A stretch of DNA of 54,598 nucleotides. It comes from an uncultured Porphyromonadaceae bacterium. GTDB lineage: Bacteria > Bacteroidota > Bacteroidia > Bacteroidales > Muribaculaceae. The notes beneath the pieces are model-generated. The model was not told the origin of the DNA. It worked only from the letters and a program-made list of their open reading frames with translations, and did not search any database. The stretch lies in the NCBI GenBank assembly GCA_946414395.1, contig CAMKOE010000014.1, positions 1 through 54,598 of the forward strand. The letters are read 5' to 3'. Both the position numbers and the translations under genes were made by a program. Shown piece by piece: positions 1 through 10,648 of the stretch. Position 1 is the first letter of the stretch. The number at the start of each line of letters is the position of its first letter.

Positions 1-1171
1 CCTTGAACATGGCGTGGGTGAACAGGTGGAACATCGAGGCCATGTAACCCAGGCCATAACCCTCATGAATCTCGATCAACGAGTTGTTGTTGGACGAAAC
101 GGCCAGCGAGGTCATCATGAAGGCAATCTGCGAGATGGTCGAGAAGGCCAGCGCACGCTTGATGTCGCTCTGGGTGCAGGCGATGGCGGCGGCATAGAAG
201 GCCGTGAACGCGCCAACGACCAGGATGATGTTCATCGCGCCCTGCACGAGCACATACAGCGGGAACAACCTTGCCACCAGGAACACACCGGCGACAACCA
301 TCGTGGCGGCGTGAATCAGGGCCGACACGGGAGTGGGACCCTCCATAGCGTCGGGCAGCCAGATGTGCAACGGGTACATCGCACTCTTACCGGCACCACC
401 GATGAAGATGAAGGTCAACGCCCATGCCATGACCGAGCAACCCATGAAGGTCGCGCCTCCGGCAGTGCTGATGGCGCTCTGGGCCGTCTCGAGGCTACCT
501 GACATCGTGGGACCGAAGACAAGTTTGTCGAAGTCGAACGTGCCAGTGTAGTAACTCAGGATCATGATACCCAGCAGGAAGAACAGGTCAGCCAATCGGG
601 TGACGATAAAGGCCTTCTTGTTGGCATGATTGGCCGCGGGGGTCGAGTAATAGAAACCGATGAGCAGGTAGGATGACAGACCCACCATCTCAAAGAAGAT
701 GAAAATCTGGAAAATGTTGGTAGCCACCACCAGACCCAGCATCGAGAACGTGAACAGGGCCAGGAAGGCATAGTAACGCTGGAATCCCTTCTCGGCGTTG
801 CCCTCATGGTCGCTCATGTAACCGAGGCTGTAGAGGTGCACCATCAACGACACCGTGGTGATGACCACGAGCATCATCGCGGCAATGGGGTCGATGAGGA
901 CACCCATGCGCACCACCAGCGTGTCGGTAAACGAAAGCCAGGCGGGATTGGCGACAACGACGGCCTGACGGACGCCATCAGCCATCTGACCTTGACCGCT
1001 GCCAAAGAAGTAGGTCAGCGCCACGCCATAGGCAAGGATGGTATCGACCAGCATGGCCAGCACGCCAATCACACCAGTGATTTTTCTACCCATTTTCACC
1101 CCGGCGAGTCCCAGGAACAGGAACATCAACAGGGGTAATGCTACAACTATAATTGCTAAACTCAGTGGCAT
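1..1171 (-). CDS. nuoL: NADH-quinone oxidoreductase subunit L (partial, C-terminus beyond window)
   Basis: Large antiporter-like proton-pumping subunit of complex I in the inner membrane. The visible 390 residues begin MPLSLAIIVV, about 5 bases after the nuoK stop. They carry the family's N-terminal block (YSLGYMSDHEG, then FFEMVGLSSYLLIGFYY) and the antiporter core (GGAGKSAMYPLHIWLPDAMEGPTPVSALIHAATMV is the region; its Lys and the paired His residues are the usual proton-path residues), then SDIKRALAFSTISQ. The frame is open to the window edge, so the C-terminal third is missing. It is the last visible gene of the nuo/atp cluster; nuoM and nuoN would be expected just outside. Confidence 0.95.
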   Translation of the reverse strand, partial: MPLSLAIIVVALPLLMFLFLGLAGVKMGRKITGVIGVLAMLVDTILAYGVALTYFFGSGQGQMADGVRQAVVVANPAWLSFTDTLVVRMGVLIDPIAAMMLVVITTVSLMVHLYSLGYMSDHEGNAEKGFQRYYAFLALFTFSMLGLVVATNIFQIFIFFEMVGLSSYLLIGFYYSTPAANHANKKAFIVTRLADLFFLLGIMILSYYTGTFDFDKLVFGPTMSGSLETAQSAISTAGGATFMGCSVMAWALTFIFIGGAGKSAMYPLHIWLPDAMEGPTPVSALIHAATMVVAGVFLVARLFPLYVLVQGAMNIILVVGAFTAFYAAAIACTQSDIKRALAFSTISQIAFMMTSLAVSSNNNSLIEIHEGYGLGYMASMFHLFTHAMFK

Positions 1172-1176
1172 AATCG

Positions 1177-1488
1177 TTAGAATTTCAGTTTAGTGATTTG
1201 GTTGATGTCCACGTTCTTGGCAATGCGGAACACATTGATGATGATGGCAAGGGCAAGGGCCGTCTCGGCTGCCGCAATCGCGATGGCGAACAGCGAGAAG
1301 AACATGCCGTCCATCTGGCCAGGGAACAGGTAACGGTTAAACACCACAAAGTTGATATCCACCGAGTTGAGCATCAACTCCAGCGAGATCATAATCGCAA
1401 TCATGTTCTTGCGAGTGATGAATCCATAAACACCGCAGCCAAACATGATGAGGCTGGGAATGAGATACATAAACAGTGTCAAATCCAT
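1177..1488 (-). CDS. nuoK: NADH-quinone oxidoreductase subunit K
   Basis: Small membrane subunit of complex I (MrpC-like) in the proton-translocating arm. 103 residues, the normal family length, with three hydrophobic helices. The family-typical ISLELMLNSVDINFVVF stretch contains the conserved membrane Glu, and a second membrane Glu sits in AAAETALALAI. It lies 16 bases after nuoJ and 5 before nuoL, so it is clearly in the same transcript. Confidence 0.96.
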   Translation of the reverse strand: MDLTLFMYLIPSLIMFGCGVYGFITRKNMIAIMISLELMLNSVDINFVVFNRYLFPGQMDGMFFSLFAIAIAAAETALALAIIINVFRIAKNVDINQITKLKF

Positions 1489-1504
1489 AATCTAATCACA
1501 TTTT

Positions 1505-2020
1505 TTAGCGGCGACGGGCAATAACCACACCTCCAATTATACAAGCCAATAACAACACACTGATGGCCTCAAAAGGCAACAGATAGCCAAACTTGTCGGT
1601 ACTCAACAAGAACTGGCCGATCTTTTCCATATTGACGTCCACCCCACTGCTGAGCAGGCGGCCACCGAAGTCGACATAACTGAACAGGCCGTAACCGCAC
1701 ACGGCAACGCCCGCCAGTGCAGCCGTCAATCCCAGCCAGCGACGGTGCGAGGACAGGGCTTCAGCATCCTTGCCGGGCTGTTGCGTGAGCATGATGGCAA
1801 ACACAAACAGCACCAGGATGCCGCCGGCATAGACGGCAATCTGTACCGCTCCCAGGAACTGATAGTCCATCTGGAAGTAGATGATGGCTGTGGCAAACAG
1901 CACAAACAGCAGATAGGTTGCCGAGCGCAGGATCTTGCGCGTAGTGACCGTCAGCACCGAGAAGACGATGATGGCGATGGCAACGATAAAATACAAAATG
2001 ATGTTACCTACTGATTCCAT
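1505..2020 (-). CDS. nuoJ: NADH-quinone oxidoreductase subunit J
   Basis: Membrane subunit of complex I at the joint between the quinone site and the antiporter arm. 171 residues with five hydrophobic segments; the YLLFVLFATAIIYFQMDYQFLGAVQIAVYAGGILVLFVFAIML region is the conserved family core, including the pi-bulge helix segment. Its ATG shares one base with the nuoI stop (TAATG), which implies translational coupling. It ends in a short basic tail (ARRR). Confidence 0.95.
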   Translation of the reverse strand: MESVGNIILYFIVAIAIIVFSVLTVTTRKILRSATYLLFVLFATAIIYFQMDYQFLGAVQIAVYAGGILVLFVFAIMLTQQPGKDAEALSSHRRWLGLTAALAGVAVCGYGLFSYVDFGGRLLSSGVDVNMEKIGQFLLSTDKFGYLLPFEAISVLLLACIIGGVVIARRR

Positions 2021-2595
2021 TATGATTCTTTCTTTTCTTGAGGTTCTTGTTTGGTCTCGTCAGCAGCAGGCTTCTCCACAGCCGGCGCGGGAGCGGGCTT
2101 GGGAGCGGCGGGCTTGGCGGCAGGTGCAGGAGCGGGAGCGTCGTCCTTCTCGGGCAGGTAGTTGAGTTGCTTGTGAAGTTTCTCGCGAGTGAACACGGCC
2201 TGCTCAAAGTCATTGCTGAAGCGGATAGCACTGGTGGGACACACCTGTACACACAGACCGCAGAAGGTGCAACTGCCCAAGTCATACATGTACTTGTCGA
2301 GTTTCATTTTCTTCTTGCCGTCGGGCAGTTCCACCATGCGCTTGGTGATGCTGATGGTCTGGTTGGGACAGTTGCGCTCGCAACTACCGCATGCGATGCA
2401 CTTGTGGTAACCCTTGTCATCGTAGATGAACTCCAGTGTGGCCCTGAAGCGCTCCGGGATGTGGAGTTCGGCGCGATTCTCGGGATACTGCTCGGTCACC
2501 TTGGGGGTCACCAGTTCCTTGCCGGTAACCTCCATGCCCTTAATCAGGCTATAGAAGCCTTTAAAGATTGAGACGAAATACTCCTTAATGTTCAT
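2020..2595 (-). CDS. nuoI: NADH-quinone oxidoreductase subunit I (8Fe ferredoxin subunit)
   Basis: Peripheral-arm subunit carrying two [4Fe-4S] clusters (N6a/N6b) that pass electrons toward NuoB. The two cluster motifs are clear: Cys66, 69, 72, 76 (CIACGSCERNCP) and Cys109, 112, 115, 119 (CTFCGLCVQVCP). From about residue 150 the protein continues into a roughly 40-residue Ala/Pro/Lys/Glu-rich tail that looks disordered and is not part of the family core. It is the first nuo gene after the atp block: its ATG lies 39 bases beyond the atpG stop, with no promoter I can see between them. 191 residues. Confidence 0.95.
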   Translation of the reverse strand: MNIKEYFVSIFKGFYSLIKGMEVTGKELVTPKVTEQYPENRAELHIPERFRATLEFIYDDKGYHKCIACGSCERNCPNQTISITKRMVELPDGKKKMKLDKYMYDLGSCTFCGLCVQVCPTSAIRFSNDFEQAVFTREKLHKQLNYLPEKDDAPAPAPAAKPAAPKPAPAPAVEKPAADETKQEPQEKKES

Positions 2596-2634
2596 AATAT
2601 AATATGTATTCTCTTACTTATCTTAACATTTCGC

Positions 2635-3519
2635 TTAGCGTTCCACCTGGCCGCCCAGGATGTCGAGCAGTTCGGTGGTAATGCCCTGCTGACGCAGTTT
2701 GTTGTACTCCAGTTGCAGTTCGTCAAGCAGTTCCTTGGCGTTGTCACTGGCCGCCTGCATCGCCATCACGCGTGCGCTCTGCTCGCTAGCCGCGCTCTGG
2801 ATGAAGACATCCTGGAGCATCGACTTGATGTGCAGGGGCAGCACGGTGTTGAAGATGGTGCCCGCGTCGGGTTCAAACAGGCACGGGCTGTTGGCGGCTC
2901 GCGGGTCAACATTGTCGGCAAGGCCCTGATAACTCACGGGCAGCAACTGCTCGCGGGCAAACACCTGCTTGCCGGTGGAAATGAAGTGCATGTAGAGCAT
3001 TTCCACGCGGTCAAACGTGTGTTCCAGGAAGCGCTGCTTCATCAGGTCGGTGAAGGCATACAGGTCCTCGCTGCCACTACGGGTATTGAGGGTCACGCGC
3101 TCCATCTGGATGTCCTTGCCTGCAATTTTCTCGACCGCCTTGGTCATCTTCTTGCCCACGGGAACAACGGTGATGCCCACCTGTGACCCATACTCCCGGC
3201 GCACCTCCTGGATGCTCTGGAGCAACTGCTTGAAGATATTGACGTTGAAGCCGCCACACAGGCCGTCATCGCTACCAAACACCACCAGTGCCACGCGCTG
3301 CACGTCGCGCTGGGCGATGAGCGGCGAGTCAAACTGCTGGTCGGTCACCAGCAGGTGGCTGATGACGTGCTGCACCATGTGGCGGTAGGGTGACAGGCGC
3401 TGCAACTGGCCGGTGGCCTTGCGCATCTTGGACGACGAGATCATCTTCATGGCGCTCGTCGTCTTCTGCGTTGAGGCTACCGAGCCTATTCGCGTCTTGA
3501 GTTCTCTTAATGTTGACAT
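2635..3519 (-). CDS. atpG: ATP synthase F1 gamma subunit
   Basis: Central rotor shaft of F1. 294 residues, normal length. The N-terminal helix starts MSTLRELKTRIGSVASTQKTTSAMKMISSSKM and the C-terminal helix contains the family segment SEQSARVMAMQAASDNAKELLDELQLEYNKLRQ. Together these form the coiled-coil stalk, and the last residues (TTELLDILGG) match the usual gamma C-terminus. It is the last gene of the atp block and is followed directly by nuoI. Confidence 0.96.
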   Translation of the reverse strand: MSTLRELKTRIGSVASTQKTTSAMKMISSSKMRKATGQLQRLSPYRHMVQHVISHLLVTDQQFDSPLIAQRDVQRVALVVFGSDDGLCGGFNVNIFKQLLQSIQEVRREYGSQVGITVVPVGKKMTKAVEKIAGKDIQMERVTLNTRSGSEDLYAFTDLMKQRFLEHTFDRVEMLYMHFISTGKQVFAREQLLPVSYQGLADNVDPRAANSPCLFEPDAGTIFNTVLPLHIKSMLQDVFIQSAASEQSARVMAMQAASDNAKELLDELQLEYNKLRQQGITTELLDILGGQVER

Positions 3520-3548
3520 CTTGCGGACTTAATGATTGCAGTACTGGG

Positions 3549-5138
3549 TTAACTGGCAGCGGTATAGCGCAGGCTGATCTCGGCAGCGGCGGCCTTGAGT
3601 TTGGCCATCACGTCGTCATCAATCTTGCCGCTACGCAGGACGTCCAGGACATCCTGCTGGTGCTTGCCGCGCAGGTACTGGATAAACAGTTTCTCAAACT
3701 CGCCCACTTTGTCCAGGGGCACGTCGCGCAACAGGCCATTCACGCCACAATAGATGATGGCCACCTGTTCCTCGACCTGCATGGGAGTGTATTGGGGCTG
3801 CACGAGCAGGCGCTCGTTCTTGCGGCCCGTGTCGATGGTGCGGGCAGTAACGGGGTCGATGTCGCCACCAAACTTGGTGAACGCTTCGAGTTCGCGATAC
3901 TGTGCCTGAGCGATCTTGAGGGTACCGGCCACCTTCTTCATACACTTGATCTGAGCGTTACCACCCACACGCGATACCGAGATACCCACGTTCACGGCCG
4001 GGCGGATACCCGAGTTGAACAGGGCCGACTCCAGATAAATCTGGCCATCGGTAATCGAAATCACGTTGGTGGGGATATAGGCGCTCACGTCGCCAGCCTG
4101 GGTCTCGATGATGGGAAGTGCCGTCAGCGAGCCGCCACCCTTGACAATGGGCTTGAGGGGCTCGGGCAGGTCGTTCATCACACTGGCCACGGCCTGATTC
4201 TCGTTGATCTTGGCTGCACGCTCGAGCAAGCGGCTGTGCAGGTAGAAGATGTCGCCAGGATAAGCCTCGCGGCCCGAGGGGCGCTTGAGGATCAGCGAGA
4301 TCTCACGATAGGCCACAGCATGCTTGGACAGGTCGTCATAGATGACCAGGGCATCACGGCCGGTGTCACGGAAGTACTCGCCGATGGCGGCACCGGCAAA
4401 GGGTGCATAGTAGCGCATCGAGGCCGAGTCGGCTGCCGTGGCGGCAACGATAATGGTATAGGGCAACGCGCCGCTCTCCTCGAGTTTGTTGACCAGCGCT
4501 GCCACGGTCGACGCCTTCTGTCCGATGGCGACATAGATGCAATATACCGGCTTGCCGGCCTCATAGCCCGCACGCTGGTTGATGATGGTGTCCACCGCGA
4601 TGGCGGTCTTGCCGATCTGGCGGTCACCGATGATAAGTTCACGCTGGCCGCGGCCGATGGGAATCATCGAGTCGATGGCCTTGAGACCCGTCTGCAGCGG
4701 CTGGTTCACCGGCTGGCGGAAGATGACGCCGGGAGCCTTGCGCTCCAGCGGCAGGCGCAACTTCTTGCCCTCGATGTTTCCCTTGCCGTCGATGGGCTTG
4801 GCCAGCACGTTGATCACGCGGCCCAGCAAGCCCTCACCCACCTCGATGGAGGCGATTTCACCCGTGCGGCGAACCTTCATGTTCTCGGTCACGGTGTCCA
4901 CCTCATCGAGCAGGATGATGCCCACGTCACTTTCCTCCAGGTTCATGGCAACGCCGGTCACGCCGTTCTCGAACTGCACCAGTTCGTTGGCCTCGACATT
5001 GTGCAGGCCATAGGCATGAGCCACACCGTCGCCCACCTCCAGGACGGTACCTTCTTCCTCAAAGGCCACCTGACGCTTGGCGATATCCTCGACGAGTTGC
5101 TGTTTCAGTATATCAGATATTTCACTGGGATTAATCAT
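3549..5138 (-). CDS. atpA: ATP synthase F1 alpha subunit
   Basis: Non-catalytic nucleotide-binding subunit of F1. 529 residues. Beta-barrel domain from about 25 to 95, P-loop GDRQIGKT at 171-178, and the family segment PGDIFYLHSRLLERAAK in the nucleotide-binding domain. The arginine that completes the catalytic site is expected in the ISVSRVGG stretch (AVNVGISVSRVGGNAQ), which is intact. It lies 29 bases before atpG and 26 after atpH. A long open frame on the opposite strand is only a codon-bias shadow. Confidence 0.97.
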   Translation of the reverse strand: MINPSEISDILKQQLVEDIAKRQVAFEEEGTVLEVGDGVAHAYGLHNVEANELVQFENGVTGVAMNLEESDVGIILLDEVDTVTENMKVRRTGEIASIEVGEGLLGRVINVLAKPIDGKGNIEGKKLRLPLERKAPGVIFRQPVNQPLQTGLKAIDSMIPIGRGQRELIIGDRQIGKTAIAVDTIINQRAGYEAGKPVYCIYVAIGQKASTVAALVNKLEESGALPYTIIVAATAADSASMRYYAPFAGAAIGEYFRDTGRDALVIYDDLSKHAVAYREISLILKRPSGREAYPGDIFYLHSRLLERAAKINENQAVASVMNDLPEPLKPIVKGGGSLTALPIIETQAGDVSAYIPTNVISITDGQIYLESALFNSGIRPAVNVGISVSRVGGNAQIKCMKKVAGTLKIAQAQYRELEAFTKFGGDIDPVTARTIDTGRKNERLLVQPQYTPMQVEEQVAIIYCGVNGLLRDVPLDKVGEFEKLFIQYLRGKHQQDVLDVLRSGKIDDDVMAKLKAAAAEISLRYTAAS

Positions 5139-5164
5139 CTCTTCTAATAATCTCTAGAATTCAA

Positions 5165-5707
5165 TTATTTCTTTTGCAATTGCAATCGCAATTCGTTCAA
5201 TTCTCTCTTTACCGACGCGTCAAGCACGAGGCCATTGATCTTGACGGTAAAGCCGCCGATCAACTCGGGGTCAATGACCTGCTCGATCTCGAGCGACATT
5301 GCGCCCAGGCGCTTCTTGACGATGTCGATAATGGCATTGACCTCGGCCTCGGGCATGGGAGCGGCAGTGGTGATGACCACATGCGCGATCTCGTGGGCCT
5401 CGCGGTACAGGTCGACATAGGCGAGGGAAATCTTCTGCAGGTACTCGGCACGGCCATTGCGCACACACAGCAGCAGGAACTTGTCCAGCGAACTGCCGGG
5501 CTTGCCGCCCATGAGTTGGAGCATGAAGGCCCCCTTGTCCTCGTTAGAGATTTCGGGGTTAAGAACCGCGCGCTTGAGTTCGTCGATAGCGGTATAGCGG
5601 AAACTGAGTTGCTTCAACAACTCATAGATTTCCTGCGAGTCACCGTTCTCGACGGCGTACTTGTACAACGCTTTGGCGTATCGGCGTGGAATCAGTCCGT
5701 CACTCAT
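5165..5707 (-). CDS. atpH: ATP synthase F1 delta subunit
   Basis: Peripheral-stalk subunit (OSCP homologue) that ties F1 to the b subunits. 180 residues. It begins MSDGLIPRRYAKALYKYAVE, the typical N-terminal helical domain start, and ends with the family's C-terminal strand-helix block (IDPELIGGFTVKINGLVLDASVKRELNELR). Six bases separate it from atpF. Order atpF-atpH-atpA is the usual one. Confidence 0.94.
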   Translation of the reverse strand: MSDGLIPRRYAKALYKYAVENGDSQEIYELLKQLSFRYTAIDELKRAVLNPEISNEDKGAFMLQLMGGKPGSSLDKFLLLCVRNGRAEYLQKISLAYVDLYREAHEIAHVVITTAAPMPEAEVNAIIDIVKKRLGAMSLEIEQVIDPELIGGFTVKINGLVLDASVKRELNELRLQLQKK

Positions 5708-5713
5708 ATCGCG

Positions 5714-6211
5714 TTAGTTTTTAGTCTCAACCTCACTCAGATATTGGTCAACAAGCGCACGCTGGGCATCATCGTCAGCGATGTTGCGGCGGATGACTTT
5801 CTCGGCGATTTGCAGAGCCAGGTCGCCCACCTCGGCGCGCAGTTGCTTCTCGGCCTCCTTGCGTGCCTGCTCAAGTGACACTTGAGCGGCGTCGGTCACC
5901 TTCTTGGCCTCATCGGCAGCCTCGCCACGAGCCTTCTCAATCAGGTCGTTGCGCATCTTGGCTGCCTCGCGCAGGATGTCGGCCTGCTCGTTGCGTGCCT
6001 CAGCAATCAACTTGTCCGCCTCGACCTTGGCATTGTCCAGATGAGCCTTGGCCTCCTGTGCATAGGCCACGCCCTTGTCGATGAGGTCGGCACGTTCCTC
6101 CATCGACTTGATGATGAAGGGCCACGCCCACTTGGCAAGGATGAGGAACAGGCACAGGAATGCGATAAACATCCAGAAAGCCAGGCCAAATTCAGGCTTG
6201 AAAAGTTCCAT
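5714..6211 (-). CDS. atpF: ATP synthase Fo b subunit
   Basis: Peripheral-stalk subunit: one N-terminal membrane helix (about residues 9-31, LAFWMFIAFLCLFLILAKWAW) followed by a long charged, Ala/Glu/Lys-rich helix with coiled-coil spacing that reaches F1. 165 residues, normal length. Only one b-type gene is present, as in most non-photosynthetic bacteria. It lies between atpE and atpH. Confidence 0.95.
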   Translation of the reverse strand: MELFKPEFGLAFWMFIAFLCLFLILAKWAWPFIIKSMEERADLIDKGVAYAQEAKAHLDNAKVEADKLIAEARNEQADILREAAKMRNDLIEKARGEAADEAKKVTDAAQVSLEQARKEAEKQLRAEVGDLALQIAEKVIRRNIADDDAQRALVDQYLSEVETKN

Positions 6212-6234
6212 CTGGTAAACCGGTTAAGGGGTGA

Positions 6235-6510
<276 letters not shown>

Positions 6511-6571
6511 TTAATTTTTTTATTCGGTTGTGAAAGAGGTGACCAGTTGTCAATCCTTGCAAGCCCGTGAC

Positions 6572-7636
6572 TCACTCGTGATGAGCGTGCACGTGGGCCA
6601 TCGAGATGAACATGGTCGACAGGATAGTGAACACATAGGCCTGGATGAAACTCACCAGGGTGTCCAGGATGAGCATGAACAGCGACAACGCTACCGACAG
6701 TACCGTCATGCCACCGCCAACGGCTGCGCCAAACATGCTGCCGAAGATGAAGATCAACAGCATGAACACGATTACCACCATGTGGCCGCCCATCATGTTG
6801 GCGAAAAGACGGATCATCAGGGCTATGGGCTTGGTGAAGATACCGAACAACTCGATAATCTGCATCAGGGGCACAGGGCACTTGAGCGCCGTGGGCACGT
6901 CAGGCCAGAACATCTCCTGCCAGTAATGGCGGGTACCCGTCAGATTGGTCACCAAGAACGTGATCAAGGCAAGCACCGCGGTCACAGCCAGGTTACCGGT
7001 CAGGTTGGCGCCACCGGGGAAGATGACGATCAGGCCCAGCAGGTTCATGGTCAGGATAAAGAAGAATACCGTCAGCAGGTAGGGGCCATACTTGGGCGCC
7101 TCCTTGCCCATGATGGGGCGGATCGTGTCGGTATAGACAAAGTCCACGACCACCTCGAGCGCTGCGGTCAAGCGGCGCGGTGCCTTCATTCCGTTTTTCT
7201 TGTACCAGTTCTTCACCTTGAAGACCATCACCAGCACCAGCAGGGCGGCAATGAAGATGCCAGCCACATTCTTGGTGATCGAGAGGTCCACGGGACGATA
7301 CTGGCTGCCGTCAGGCAAGACTTGGACAACCTTGTTGTTATAGTCCCCGCCCTTGGCGATCTGGAACCCGTCATACTGGGCGCCATCGGCCAGCCGGCAT
7401 GACATGAAGGCATGCCACGAGCCGTCCTGGGCGCGCACGATGATGGGCAACGGGATGCGCTTGCTATGCGAGAAGGGCACCTCCCAGCCATAGGAGTCTC
7501 CCAGGTGCTCAAAGATGATCTCCTGGGGGTCAACCTCATGCATCTTGCCGTCGCTGTGGTGGGCAGCCTCGGTGTAACCGAGGACCATCAGGGCGATGAT
7601 GACAACTGCGATGATTGCTGTGATTGCTTTCTTCAT
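6572..7636 (-). CDS. atpB: ATP synthase Fo a subunit
   Basis: Stator channel subunit that forms the two proton half-channels against the c-ring. 354 residues, longer than the E. coli form because of an N-terminal signal-like helix (about 4-20) and a roughly 100-residue extracytoplasmic region rich in His/Asp before the first core helix. That extension is common in Bacteroidota. The essential Arg is R276 in IALMIRLFANMMGGH. It lies 11 bases after atpC; no extra small gene sits between them. Confidence 0.95.
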   Translation of the reverse strand: MKKAITAIIAVVIIALMVLGYTEAAHHSDGKMHEVDPQEIIFEHLGDSYGWEVPFSHSKRIPLPIIVRAQDGSWHAFMSCRLADGAQYDGFQIAKGGDYNNKVVQVLPDGSQYRPVDLSITKNVAGIFIAALLVLVMVFKVKNWYKKNGMKAPRRLTAALEVVVDFVYTDTIRPIMGKEAPKYGPYLLTVFFFILTMNLLGLIVIFPGGANLTGNLAVTAVLALITFLVTNLTGTRHYWQEMFWPDVPTALKCPVPLMQIIELFGIFTKPIALMIRLFANMMGGHMVVIVFMLLIFIFGSMFGAAVGGGMTVLSVALSLFMLILDTLVSFIQAYVFTILSTMFISMAHVHAHHE

Positions 7637-7647
7637 AGTCTATTGCG

Positions 7648-7881
7648 TCAATATAGGCAAACCGACACCACATTATCCTTAACATCGGCCACACCGCCGT
7701 GAATGTCACGCTCCACGGTGCTGCCAGCGGCCACATAACTCATCTTGCCGGCCTTGAGGGCGGCGATGATTGCGGCATGGTTCTTGAGCACCTGGAACTG
7801 GCCCATCACGCCGGGCAGGGTCACCTGCTCGACAGTGCCTTCAAACTCGATCTGTTCAGCCGATATGATTCTGAGTGTCAT
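7648..7881 (-). CDS. atpC: ATP synthase F1 epsilon subunit, short form
   Basis: Rotor subunit attached to gamma and the c-ring. At 77 residues it holds only the N-terminal beta-sandwich domain (MTLRIISAEQIEFEGTVEQVTLPGVMGQFQVLKNHA, with the family's LPG..G.F..L..HA pattern). The C-terminal helical hairpin that inhibits ATP hydrolysis in many bacteria is absent. Short epsilon proteins are known in Bacteroidota, so this is likely native rather than a truncation. It follows atpD after 50 bases. Confidence 0.92.
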   Translation of the reverse strand: MTLRIISAEQIEFEGTVEQVTLPGVMGQFQVLKNHAAIIAALKAGKMSYVAAGSTVERDIHGGVADVKDNVVSVCLY

Positions 7882-7931
7882 GTTATATATTTATATAATG
7901 TATAATACTGAATGATGATAAACGCGGGGCA

Positions 7932-9479
<1,548 letters not shown>

Positions 9480-9512
9480 TTAATGTCTCACGATTTCTCT
9501 CGGGGCACGTCA

Positions 9513-10595
9513 TCATGCGCCGAAGTACCATCCCTGGGTCACGATAATGGCCATAACAACCAGATTGACCAGGCCGATGGGCATCAGGTAGCGCCACTCC
9601 AGAGCCAGCATCTGGTCGATGCGCACGCGCGGGAACGACCAGCGGATCCAGAAGAAAATGAACGTGATGAAGAAGGCCTTGCCCAGGAACCACACCACAC
9701 TGGGGATGTAGTCCATCACGGTGTTGAAGCCTTCCCAGCCGGGAATGTGCAGGGGCATCCAGCCGCCCAGGAAGAGCAACGTGGCGATACCCGACACAAT
9801 GAACAGGTTGAGGTACTCGGCCAGATAGAAGAAGCCGAAGTGGATACCCGAATACTCGGTGTGGTAACCGGCGGTCAACTCGTGCTCGGCCTCGGGCAGG
9901 TCAAACGGGCCACGGTTGTTCTCGGCATTGGCGGCGATCATATATATAATGAACGCGAGGATGGCAGGCAGGTGGCCCTTGAAGAGGAACCAGCCGTCGG
10001 CCTGAGCCTCGACGATGCCCGTGATCGACATGGTGCCGGCCAGGCACACGATCGTCAAGATGGAAATGCCGCACGACAACTCATAACTGATCATCTGGGC
10101 ACCACTGCGCATAGCGCCGATGAGGGTGTACTTGCTATTACTTGACCAACCGGCGAGCAGGATGCCCAGCACGCCGATCGACGATACAGCGATGATAAAG
10201 AAGACACCGATGTTCATGTCAACGATCTGCAGGCCCTTACCCCAGGGCAGGCAGGCGAAGGTGAGCATCGAGGCGATGAGCACCAGATAGGGTGCCAACT
10301 TGAAGAGGAACTTGTCGGTATTCCACAGGGTGATCAACTCTTTCTGGAGAATCTTGATCACGTCGGCAAACACCTGGAGCAAGCCCCACTTACCCACACG
10401 CATCGGGCCCAGGCGGCACTGGATCCAGCCGCAGACCTTGCGCTCGTAGAAGATGTAGAACATGGCGATGAGCGAATATGCCACCAGCAGGCCCACGGCC
10501 ACCAGCACACACTCGATTGTCGTCGTGAGCCAGCCTGGCATCACGCTATTGAGCAGGTCATCCAACCATCTCGTGACTATTCCGAAGTCAAACAT
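9513..10595 (-). CDS. nuoH: NADH-quinone oxidoreductase subunit H
   Basis: Membrane subunit that forms the quinone chamber floor with NuoB and NuoD. 360 residues with about eight membrane helices. Family blocks visible: [61 protein letters not shown] segment, and [26 protein letters not shown]. It follows nuoCD directly; nuoE, F and G, which sit between nuoD and nuoH in E. coli, are absent (gap 53 bases). Confidence 0.96.
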   Translation of the reverse strand: MFDFGIVTRWLDDLLNSVMPGWLTTTIECVLVAVGLLVAYSLIAMFYIFYERKVCGWIQCRLGPMRVGKWGLLQVFADVIKILQKELITLWNTDKFLFKLAPYLVLIASMLTFACLPWGKGLQIVDMNIGVFFIIAVSSIGVLGILLAGWSSNSKYTLIGAMRSGAQMISYELSCGISILTIVCLAGTMSITGIVEAQADGWFLFKGHLPAILAFIIYMIAANAENNRGPFDLPEAEHELTAGYHTEYSGIHFGFFYLAEYLNLFIVSGIATLLFLGGWMPLHIPGWEGFNTVMDYIPSVVWFLGKAFFITFIFFWIRWSFPRVRIDQMLALEWRYLMPIGLVNLVVMAIIVTQGWYFGA

Positions 10596-10648
10596 ATCTC
10601 TTATCTTACTTAATTTAGTGGTTTAATTCGTGTTGATTAACTCGCTGA

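Noticed and set aside
3510-5147. Long open frame on the plus strand opposite atpA
   Set aside because: It is exactly antisense to a clear ATP synthase alpha gene and has a biased, family-less composition; high third-position GC creates such frames.
7882-7931. Possible internal promoter between atpD and atpC
   Set aside because: AT-rich but no TAnnTTTG on the minus strand.
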